From positions 2,342,001-2,406,000 of the forward strand of contig NZ_CP029002.1 in assembly GCF_003073375.1 (NCBI RefSeq): DNA of 64,000 bases, given 5' to 3'. Below, piece by piece: positions 8,025 to 14,714 of the stretch; positions within the stretch are counted from its first letter, which is position 1; each line of letters begins with the position of its first letter. The position numbers and the translations under genes are program-made. The notes under the pieces are model-generated. The model made no database searches, was not told where the DNA came from, and was given only the letters and a program-made list of their open reading frames with translations. This DNA comes from Lysinibacillus sp. 2017. GTDB taxonomy: Bacteria > Bacillota > Bacilli > Bacillales_A > Planococcaceae.

Positions 8025-9041
8025 TTAATTCCAACTAAAATATTTTCCATGTCCATCTGTATTTTTCAGTTCCTTCAAATTTATGATCGATCCCTGCTTA
8101 ATTAAATCTACATGTAAATTTGTGTCGTACATATTGTTATATACGTGATACAACGGAACATTTCTACTTAACTGACGAATCATAGTTAATAAGCTTTCCT
8201 TTAACTCATTTGAAAATTGATTTGCTACATGAGTATGAAAGATTACAATTTGCGAATCGTCATTTCGTATTTCTAAATAATTCGGTATAATCTCTAGAAA
8301 ATCCCCTTCAACTAATGTCTTCGAACAGTTTATATTTACATCTTTAATCTTTTCTAGGAGCGCCTTTCTTTCCTTATGTTCAGGCCAAATTAAAGATTGC
8401 ATCCAGCGATAATCATCCTCATGTTCCAACTGAATAATATTCAAATCAATTCCGATACGATTTTGAATGACAAGTTCATTCGAAATATTTAATGGTTGTC
8501 CATTATTAATTGAACGAATCGTAATATCACTTGATGAATCCCCCAATATTTTAGTATTGTTTCCTTCAGTAATTTCATAATTGAATAGATCAACACCTAG
8601 CAAAATCCCTGCACTCGTTCCAATTTCAATTAGCGTTAAAGGTTTTTTTATGCTTTGATAAATTTCCGCAAAAATTGGGTACAAATAGGATGCTCGATTT
8701 ATTTCATTTGTTTGAACTAACCTTGTATGAAATAGTTGAATTAATTCATTCTCATATTCACTACATAGCTGTTTCAACAATCGAAAACTTTCTTCTAAGT
8801 TCGCTGCTTCCGGATGCATAAAAACTTGAAATAATTCATGTTTTTTTTGTAAAGCAAGCCATTGAACGGAGGCAAAGAATAAATTTGGTTTTGGTTGTGA
8901 TTGTGGCATTTTTGAAATTAAACTTATTAATCTTTCATCCGATAAGATTTCATTACTCCAATACGAATAAAGTACACTATTCCCTTTTGCTTCTAATTCT
9001 GCAAAGCGCTTAAAAATCATGATTATTTTTTCATTTTCCAC
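8025..9041 (-). CDS. DUF2332 family protein
   Basis: 338 residues with the family pattern: an N-terminal helical region (FKRFAELEAKGNSVLYSYWS), then a Rossmann-like core with LIEIGTSAGILLGVDLFNYE and an IVIFHTHVANQF segment near the C-terminus. The G-T-S-A-G-I-L-L loop resembles a SAM-binding motif I, so a methyltransferase-like activity is possible but unproven. The start is GTG at 9041 preceded by GAAGGG. It is monocistronic. Confidence 0.8.
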   Translation of the reverse strand: MENEKIIMIFKRFAELEAKGNSVLYSYWSNEILSDERLISLISKMPQSQPKPNLFFASVQWLALQKKHELFQVFMHPEAANLEESFRLLKQLCSEYENELIQLFHTRLVQTNEINRASYLYPIFAEIYQSIKKPLTLIEIGTSAGILLGVDLFNYEITEGNNTKILGDSSSDITIRSINNGQPLNISNELVIQNRIGIDLNIIQLEHEDDYRWMQSLIWPEHKERKALLEKIKDVNINCSKTLVEGDFLEIIPNYLEIRNDDSQIVIFHTHVANQFSNELKESLLTMIRQLSRNVPLYHVYNNMYDTNLHVDLIKQGSIINLKELKNTDGHGKYFSWN

Positions 9042-9133
9042 TTAAATCCCTTCTTTCATTTCGTTTTCAAAATTGTATAATAAATACTACATTATTAAAA
9101 TGATAGAAATAGAGATAAATGAGGTGAAAGTAT

Positions 9134-9586
9134 ATGTTTAAAAATACGAATAAATTATTTCTTATAATTGCGCTAATTATTCTTGTTATTGCAGGGAGAT
9201 TTATGTTATTAAAAGATGAAGTCGTGGAAATCCCTACTGTAACCGCCGTGACAAATGCTCAAGAGATTGAAACGGTTCGAGGTAGTTATTGCTGGCATTC
9301 TGATGGGGAAAGTATTTGTGTGGATACTGCTGCTCCTCATGAAATGATAGTGGAAAAAAAGATGCCTTATATCAAAGTAAAACCGAATGAGGAGATTGCA
9401 TTTCACTTTAGCCAAAATCCAACAAGTATCACCATCCAACAATGGGAACAGGATTATGATTACAAAGAAATCGCTTCTTCAGAACGCTTTACAGCTCCAG
9501 CTGAAAAAGGGAAATACATAATCTCCGCTCTTACTCGATTTTCAAATGGAGACATCACAGATACGATTGCTATTGAAGTGGAATAA
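9134..9586 (+). CDS. Secreted or membrane-anchored small protein, function unknown
   Basis: 150 residues with one N-terminal hydrophobic helix (about 7-26) without a lipobox, then a beta-rich extracytoplasmic domain containing VRGSYCWHSDGESICVDTA. The two cysteines flanking this loop could form a disulfide. Similar short proteins with this CW...C pattern occur in Bacillales, but I know no function. GAGGTGAAAG precedes the ATG, and a terminator follows at 9609-9643. Confidence 0.7.
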   Translation: MFKNTNKLFLIIALIILVIAGRFMLLKDEVVEIPTVTAVTNAQEIETVRGSYCWHSDGESICVDTAAPHEMIVEKKMPYIKVKPNEEIAFHFSQNPTSITIQQWEQDYDYKEIASSERFTAPAEKGKYIISALTRFSNGDITDTIAIEVE

Positions 9587-9608
9587 TTAAAATCTTTTAA
9601 AATGAAAC

Positions 9609-9643
9609 AAGCAGTATTCCTTCATAGGGATACTGCTTTTTAT
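9609..9643 (+). terminator. Intrinsic terminator after the 9134-9586 gene
   Basis: AGCAGTATTCC pairs with GGGATACTGCT around a short loop, followed by TTTT. Confidence 0.8.
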
Positions 9644-9661
9644 GGAATATTTTAAATTTTT

Positions 9662-9871
9662 ATGGCTCTCCACCATAAGTTGGGGATGACAAAACTTGAT
9701 AGAAAAACGAGTTGATTGGAATGGAGGGAAGGCGACTCCTGCGGGAACAGCACGAGCGGAAAATCCATTTTTTGTGCCGCCGTAAGAGGCACAAAAAATT
9801 AGTTGGAGCCGTGCCCGCGGAAAGCGTCCGTACCGGAATGGAAATCAACCCCATGTTACGGTGATGAACCA
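9662..9871. repeat. Dispersed palindromic repeat, family 1, copy B (most complete)
   Basis: About 210 bases whose ends are inverted: the left reads GGCTCTCCACCATAAGTTGG and the right CCCATGTTACGGTGATGAAC. The centre has the GGCGACTCCTGCGGGAACAG block and the GCCCGCGGAAAGCGTCCG block seen in intergenic repeats of Bacillaceae and Planococcaceae, plus a hairpin (TTTTTTGTGCC/GGCACAAAAAA). It is non-coding and lies directly upstream of the receiver gene. Confidence 0.8.
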
Positions 9872-9937
9872 TTTTTATTTAGTTATCAAAAAGAAAACGT
9901 TATCATTAAAGTAGTACATATCAAATGGGGGATGGAA

Positions 9938-10318
9938 ATGAACCAAAAATTATTAATCGTCGATGCGGATGTCCAATGGGCAACAACGCTTAAAAACTTT
10001 TTAGAACAACATCATTTCGACGTCACGATAGCGCGTTCTGCAGAAGAAGGTAAAAAAAGATTTGTGTCTGACTACCCCTGTATGATTATTTTAGAACTCA
10101 TTTTACCTCAAATGAGTGGTGAAGACTTCTGTAAATGGGTCCGTCAACAACAAACAACGGATGTTTCGATTATTATGGTCAGCCAAAAACATGCGGTTGA
10201 AGATAAAATACATGGACTTACAATTGGCGCAGATGATTACTTAACAAAGCCCGTAGACCTTCATGAATTATTAGCACATATGCAAGCTGTGGGGATTAAG
10301 CGTAGCAGAACGGACTAG
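9938..10318 (+). CDS. Truncated response-regulator receiver domain with Glu at the phospho-site
   Basis: A 126-residue lone receiver fold. LLIVDADVQW gives the acidic pocket, VSQKH the switch Ser and YLTKPVD the invariant Lys. The phosphoacceptor strand reads IILELILPQMSG, with Glu where OmpR-type proteins have Asp, a substitution that often mimics phosphorylation. No DNA-binding domain follows: codons after HMQAV (GIKRSRTD, stop) are encoded by repeat copy C, so the gene was probably cut by that repeat. The start at 9938 is set by GGGGGATGG. No kinase is nearby. Confidence 0.8.
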   Translation: MNQKLLIVDADVQWATTLKNFLEQHHFDVTIARSAEEGKKRFVSDYPCMIILELILPQMSGEDFCKWVRQQQTTDVSIIMVSQKHAVEDKIHGLTIGADDYLTKPVDLHELLAHMQAVGIKRSRTD

Positions 10319-10380
10319 ATTAAAAAGGAATCACTTTGAATCCTAAAATTATGTCATCCCCAACTTATGGTGATGAGCCA
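10290..10380. repeat. Dispersed palindromic repeat, family 1, copy C (internally deleted)
   Basis: GGGGATTAAGCG is followed by the block TAGCAGAACGGACTAGATTA and the TCATCCCCAACTTATGGTGA end, matching the ends of copy A with the centre missing. It supplies the last codons and the stop of the truncated receiver gene. Confidence 0.75.
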
Positions 10381-10381
10381 C

Positions 10382-10423
10382 AAAAAAAGCCATTCTCTCC
10401 ACGTTCGGAGAAAATGACCTTTT
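10382..10423 (-). terminator. Intrinsic terminator of the HEAT-repeat gene
   Basis: Reading leftward, AAAGGTCATTTTCTCC pairs with GGAGAGAATGGCTTT around GAACGT, followed by a T-run. Confidence 0.8.
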
Positions 10424-10444
10424 GATATTTATTATAGAACGGTA

Positions 10445-10873
10445 TTACAACTTAGCCCAACGTTCCTCTAACCAAGTCATAAATTGTGCACCTTTGTCGC
10501 CTTCATACGCATCATAAACATCTGAACGCATACGTTTTAACTTATCCGCAAAGTCAGCCACAGTGTGGTCTTTTGGTAAGCTTTTTTTCACACGTAGGAA
10601 AATTTTATCTGTACCTTTGATAATATCAAAACGAGCAGGTTTTGGTTTTTCTACATCTTCACCGAATGCTGCAAGTGCTTCATATGCAGCCGTTTGAACT
10701 TTATAAACCGTATCATTTTTCATACGATTTGTTAATAAATCAATTACTTTTTCATTTTGGTAAGCCGATAACGTTTTAACTGCGTCTAAACGTTCACGCC
10801 AGCTTGACGTATAATTCGCTTGTTTTTTTAATGCATCGTATTGTTCTGGTAATTCTTTGTTAAATTGTTTCAA
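10445..10873 (-). CDS. HEAT-repeat domain protein
   Basis: A 142-residue cytoplasmic, all-helical protein. Residues 20-75 form one or two HEAT-like helical pairs (WRERLDAVKTLSAY, then KVQTAAYEALAAFG), and the C-terminal half is charged (KKSLPKDHTVADFADKLKRM). HEAT repeats are scaffolds for protein contacts; the partner is unknown. The TTG start at 10873 is supported by AGAGGTG upstream. It is single, with its own terminator. Confidence 0.75.
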   Translation of the reverse strand: MKQFNKELPEQYDALKKQANYTSSWRERLDAVKTLSAYQNEKVIDLLTNRMKNDTVYKVQTAAYEALAAFGEDVEKPKPARFDIIKGTDKIFLRVKKSLPKDHTVADFADKLKRMRSDVYDAYEGDKGAQFMTWLEERWAKL

Positions 10874-11073
10874 GTAGTTGCACCTCTTTTTTTAACTAGA
10901 GGAAAAAATGAATTCTTCTTCTGCTATCTTCATTATACGTTGTCTTCGTAGAAAAAGCGATAAATCGTCATTAGTTAGCTACCAATCAAATTTCATTCAA
11001 TAGTCTAATGTTGCCATTTTAACCCTATTGTTAAAATGAGCATATAACTTGGTTTAATAAGGGAGTTTTCGAA

Positions 11074-11760
11074 ATGGATATTAAGCATGTGCAATTGCAA
11101 ACAAATAAATTACAAGAAATGAAAATTTTCTATGGAGAACTGCTCGGATTCACTATCCTAAATGCATCTTCAAACTGTTTTCAAATTCAAGTAGGCATCA
11201 GTATTATTGAATTCACAAATCAGGGTGTCGAAGGTAAACCCTTTTACCATTTTGCACTTGATATTCCGGCCAATCAGTTTGTCGAAGCGAAAGAATGGCT
11301 AAAGTCTAAAACGGTATTATTAAAAGAAGATGGTGACGATGAAGTCTATTTTTCATTTTTTGTTGCTAAGTCTTGTTACTTTGAAGACCCTTCAGGCAAT
11401 ATTATTGAATTTATCGCTAGATTAAACGATACTCCAGAAAGCGAAATTCCTTTCTCAATCACTTCTATTCGAAAAATTTCCGAGCTGAGCCTCGTTGTTC
11501 CAGATACACTTTCTGCTGCCGAACAACTAGCGCAAATTCAAATTATGAAACGCGAACATTCTGTGATATCAAAGAATTCATTAAATTTTATGAGTGATCA
11601 AAAAACGAAAGTCTATTTATTATTAGTCGGTCCAGGACGAACATGGTATTTTTCAGATAAACCATCAGAAATTTTCACATTAACGATTACATTAGATTCA
11701 GGTCATGTAATAGGGATAAATCAGCATAAGCAATTTTTTGTAAACAAATCTATAAGTTAA
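11074..11760 (+). CDS. VOC family (glyoxalase/dioxygenase-like) protein
   Basis: 228 residues with the N-terminal betaalphabetabetabeta module: DIKHVQLQTNKLQEMKIFYG, a central FYHFALDIP strand and CYFEDPSGNIIEFIARL, where H5 and the final E are likely metal ligands. The second half (about 125-228) is a weaker, possibly degenerate VOC module. VOC members include lactoylglutathione lyase, fosfomycin resistance proteins and dioxygenases; the substrate is unknown. AAGGGAG precedes the ATG. Confidence 0.82.
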   Translation: MDIKHVQLQTNKLQEMKIFYGELLGFTILNASSNCFQIQVGISIIEFTNQGVEGKPFYHFALDIPANQFVEAKEWLKSKTVLLKEDGDDEVYFSFFVAKSCYFEDPSGNIIEFIARLNDTPESEIPFSITSIRKISELSLVVPDTLSAAEQLAQIQIMKREHSVISKNSLNFMSDQKTKVYLLLVGPGRTWYFSDKPSEIFTLTITLDSGHVIGINQHKQFFVNKSIS

Positions 11761-11771
11761 AACAACAATAA

Positions 11772-11812
11772 AAGCAGCTACATTAGCAATGACTAATGTA
11801 GCTGCTTATCAT
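11772..11812 (+). terminator. Hairpin terminator after the VOC gene
   Basis: A perfect 15-bp stem AAGCAGCTACATTAG/CTAATGTAGCTGCTT with a weak T-run. The same AGCTACATTA/TAATGTAGCT stem appears at 19123-19162 and 25296-25335. Confidence 0.75.
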
Positions 11813-11834
11813 TTTTATTCGTTGAAAAGGCTAT

Positions 11835-12134
11835 TTAAAGTCTAAAGAGACTCATAATTCCACCTACCTGCCTCATCATATTAATTCCATTTGTGATAGT
11901 TCCCATATGGCCCATCATCGTATTTAGATTATCCGATACCATTCCAAATCTAGAAGGTTGCGGTTGTTGTTGATAGGGATTAAACATTTGTTGATCTTGT
12001 CTTGGGTCAAATTGATTACCGTTATAAAAGGCTCCATTATTCGGTCTACTAAATGCATTTGGTGGAGGAGGTCCAAATCGTTGTCTTTGTATAGGGTATG
12101 GCCCTCTTCTTCCTGCTGGTGGATAAAATGGCAT
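11835..12134 (-). CDS. Pro/Gln/Asn-rich small protein, YppG/VrrA-like
   Basis: 99 residues. The N-terminal 60 are low-complexity (PPAGRRGPYPIQRQRFGPPP, then N/Q-rich), and the C-terminal third is an amphipathic glycine/methionine-rich helix (NTMMGHMGTITNGINMMRQV). This architecture resembles YppG or YqfQ/VrrA-type spore-associated proteins of Bacillales, but I cannot assign it firmly. GGGGTGAGC precedes the ATG. A spore coat or surface role is inference only. Confidence 0.6.
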   Translation of the reverse strand: MPFYPPAGRRGPYPIQRQRFGPPPPNAFSRPNNGAFYNGNQFDPRQDQQMFNPYQQQPQPSRFGMVSDNLNTMMGHMGTITNGINMMRQVGGIMSLFRL

Positions 12135-12240
12135 GTTTGCTCACCCCCTTACAAGTTTAGACTTCTAAGTAGTATATGTTCAGTTGTTATAGCAGTTTAG
12201 ACTTTTAGAGGAAGTTTTCACCATTAACTGAGTTCGATTT

Positions 12241-12464
12241 GATGGAGTAGGTGGGCTAATCTTTAATAGAAATTTTACATTTTGTCAGTTGAGTGGCGTG
12301 CAGGTGTGAGTGAATTACGTCTAGTGCCTTTTGTATTAAGTAAAGCTTTCTGAGGGAAAGCACATGCTTATTCACGACGAACGTGATGCAACAGGAGTAA
12401 GGCCTGAAACTACGCGTTTGGCTGTATCCCAGGAAGCATAATAAGATAAGACTTCTTCAAAATC
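12241..12464. other. Unassigned structured non-coding stretch
   Basis: A GC-richer island with several potential hairpins (CTTTCTGAGGGAAAG, CACGACGAACGTG, CAGGAGTAAGGCCTG) and a long-range pairing of ATGCTTATT with AAGCATAATAAG. No start codon with ribosome site gives a reading frame over 35 codons, though two short open stretches look protein-like (ending VSELRLVPFVLSKAF). It could be a mobile-element end or a decayed gene. Confidence 0.35.
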
Positions 12465-12695
12465 TTATTTAAATCTATCCTTTCTAGCTTGGAAAGCCGC
12501 TTCGTCCTTAATTTGATCTTCCATTATGTTAATTGAGTGTCTACGACGAGCATTTTTTTCCTCTAGATTTTCTAGTTCTTCGGGAATCGCAAATTCCATA
12601 CTAATTTCTGCTTCTTCAATATTTTCTTTCGTATTTTCAATCATTTTCCCTACACTTAGCGCGTTATTAGATTTTTGTTGCTTCTTATTTTTCAT
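12465..12695 (-). CDS. Tlp-like small acid-soluble spore protein
   Basis: 76 residues. The core MIENTKENIEEAEISMEF and the ending EKNARRRHSINIMEDQIKDE match the thioredoxin-like Tlp spore protein (usual pattern NTIENIEEAEETMEF followed by EKNKRREESI and EIKDEA). The ATG at 12695 is set by GGGAGGAAATAAC. It is made in the forespore in other Bacillales; no clear sigma-G promoter was recognised here. This supports a spore-forming host. It may be a divergent paralogue. Confidence 0.8.
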   Translation of the reverse strand: MKNKKQQKSNNALSVGKMIENTKENIEEAEISMEFAIPEELENLEEKNARRRHSINIMEDQIKDEAAFQARKDRFK

Positions 12696-12914
12696 GTTAT
12701 TTCCTCCCTCTATAAATGTTGATATATCAATGGCTCGCGCCATTTTTGAGTGTTCAAAAATTTTTTTTCGACACGTACATCTATCTTTATTTTGTAATTA
12801 TTGATTTTTTTAACAATACACCTGAAAGCTTCGCTAAATTAATTCCCTTTTAATGGTAATTAATCCCTTGATCCAGTACGTTATTTTGATGCACATTTGG
12901 ATCTCTGCGTTGCT

Positions 12915-13078
12915 TATGATGACGGACCCTCCCATGTCTCTAGGCGTCTAATTGCGCGTACATTCCTTCGTTCGGTCTATTCATAAGGCAGAGGCTGGCG
13001 ATGCTCCTCAGGGGACTCGTTGCTATTTGTGCACGGTCGAATGGAATAAATAGTGCCGGCTTCTCCGTGTCATCCTCT
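12915..13078 (-). ncRNA. Candidate bridge RNA of the IS110-family element
   Basis: On the minus strand an outer stem (GATGAC..GGA at the 5' end with TCCGTCATC at the 3' end) encloses several hairpins with open loops: CTATTT/AAATAG and GAGG/CCTC stems and a GCG/CGC hairpin. Its length of about 160 bases and position next to the recombinase match bridge RNAs described for IS110-family elements. The folding was judged by eye. Confidence 0.45.
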
Positions 13079-13103
13079 TGGTTGGACTTTTGATGAAGTA
13101 CGT

Positions 13104-14381
13104 TTAAGCAGCTGCTTGAAGACTGGCGAAATCGTTCATCATTTGTTGTACGTTAAACATTGTTTTCTTTTTACACAAGGCATGTAAAATCTTGAGTAAC
13201 TTGCCACACAGGACGACAATCGATTGCTTCTTGCGAAGTGGATTCACTGTACGTGTTGTGTAGTATTCATGTAATTGCTTAAATGCTTGATTATGTCGAA
13301 TTAGGGGCATCATCACACGAAACAAGAGTGCTCGTAGCTTACGTCTTCCTCGTTTAGAAATGCGCTTTTGTCCCTTTTGCTTACCAGAAGAGTTTTCACG
13401 CAATGTAAGTCCCGCGAGTTTAATTAATTGGCGTGGATGCTCATATTGTGTTAAAGAACCGACTTCTGAAAGTAAATCGACAACCGTTACATCCCCGATT
13501 CCTGGTATAGATGCTAAATAATCATAATCTGTCATTTGTTTCGCTAGCTCTGTGAGCTGAACCGTTAATTCATCAAGTTGAGCTTGCATCAATTTGATTT
13601 GCGAAAGCAGTGTGGCGATTTCATATTTGGCCATCACTAAACCTTCTGTTAATCCAATCGAGTTTTGAGCCGCTTCAACTAATTGTTTTGCCTTTGGTAG
13701 TTGTGGGCTTTTCATTCCTTCTACTTGGCGATATAAGAAGAGTAGTTCATCTGGTGATTTCCCTTTAATATCCGAAGGTAGTGGCGTCATTTCGAGCGCC
13801 GCATACGCCATTTTCCCGAACTTCTTAAAGACTTGTGGAAACTCGGGAAAGAAGCGATCTAACCAACGAATCAGGCGATTTCGAAGGGCATTTAAATCTT
13901 CTTGAATTTTCGAGCGCAATGTCGCGCCATTTCGTAATTCCGCTTCCACACCTTCTAAAAGACGAGGATAACTGAAGCGTCCATCTCGCATTAAACGTGC
14001 GATGACGAGTGCATCTTTTTGGTCATTTTTAGTTTGGAGATTATCGTCCAATTCCTTTGAACGGTTGACGTGCATCGGATTGACCATCACAAACGGAATC
14101 CCGTAGTTCGTTAAAAACGCTGCTAAGTTCATCCAATAGTGACCTGTTGGCTCGAAACCAACAAGGATTCCCTGTTTTTCATGGGCTACTTTTAACGTAA
14201 GTAGACGTTCATAAAAGCCTTCAAATCCAACGCGCGATTGCAGTATTGGAAATGATTTTTGGAGCACACGGCCACGATCATCAATTGCACAAGCGAAGTG
14301 TTTGTGTTTGGCAATGTCGATGCCGATGACTAAAGTATTTTCAGAAACTTGATTAATTTTTTCATTCGTATTAAAATTCAT
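13104..14381 (-). CDS. IS110/IS1111 family transposase (DEDD recombinase)
   Basis: 425 residues. The N-terminal RuvC-like domain has D in VIGIDIAKHKHFA, E in GFEPTGHYW and the paired acids in KNDQKDALVIARL. The C-terminal Tnp_20 domain carries LASIPGIGDVTVVDLLSEVG and the presumed nucleophile serine in LTLRENSSGKQKG. Both domains are complete, so the enzyme looks functional. AGAGAGGAC precedes the ATG, and that site lies at the end of a long hairpin (see 14392-14463). Confidence 0.93.
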   Translation of the reverse strand: MNFNTNEKINQVSENTLVIGIDIAKHKHFACAIDDRGRVLQKSFPILQSRVGFEGFYERLLTLKVAHEKQGILVGFEPTGHYWMNLAAFLTNYGIPFVMVNPMHVNRSKELDDNLQTKNDQKDALVIARLMRDGRFSYPRLLEGVEAELRNGATLRSKIQEDLNALRNRLIRWLDRFFPEFPQVFKKFGKMAYAALEMTPLPSDIKGKSPDELLFLYRQVEGMKSPQLPKAKQLVEAAQNSIGLTEGLVMAKYEIATLLSQIKLMQAQLDELTVQLTELAKQMTDYDYLASIPGIGDVTVVDLLSEVGSLTQYEHPRQLIKLAGLTLRENSSGKQKGQKRISKRGRRKLRALLFRVMMPLIRHNQAFKQLHEYYTTRTVNPLRKKQSIVVLCGKLLKILHALCKKKTMFNVQQMMNDFASLQAAA

Positions 14382-14391
14382 TTTTGGAAGT

Positions 14392-14463
14392 CCTCTCTGT
14401 AGATGTGCGAGTCAATGGCTGTTGACACTCAAGCATCATACAAGAGGGCTTTTTTATTTTCAA
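14392..14463 (-). promoter_or_regulatory. Transposase promoter inside a hairpin that would mask the ribosome site
   Basis: On the minus strand TTGAAA (14458-14463), a 17-base spacer and TATGAT (14435-14440) form a good promoter. The sequence 14448 to 14392 folds into a long imperfect stem whose 3' arm contains the GAGAGG ribosome site. A transcript from this promoter lacks most of the 5' arm, whereas read-through RNA carries both arms. On the plus strand the same hairpin ends in a T-run and may act as a terminator. Confidence 0.55.
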
Positions 14464-14714
14464 GTCCCCGAAAATGTTTCTAACAGGAATGCTCCTAATG
14501 CAGTTCTAGATTGCGTAATTAGTTTGTTTTTCTTTTTTTAATTTATACAAGAAACGAATTCCAATGTTAGGAATCCGTTTTCTATCTTTATCTGCTGAAA
14601 AGTTTCATCCATGGGAAAAAGGGTAATTGTTTAGGGTAGGTATTAGAGCTATTCGAAAAATACCAATTTTACTTTTGAAGAGATGTAGCTTACAGAAAGG
14701 ATAAGGATAAGAAA

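Larger units (their letters stand above)
12840..14465 (-). mobile_element. IS110 family element, probably IS1111 group
   Basis: It comprises the DEDD recombinase (13104-14381), a structured non-coding region downstream of it (about 12915-13078) and a leader hairpin upstream. Having the longer structured region 3' of the recombinase fits the IS1111 group. IS110 elements lack long terminal repeats, so the outer limits given are estimates. Confidence 0.7.
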
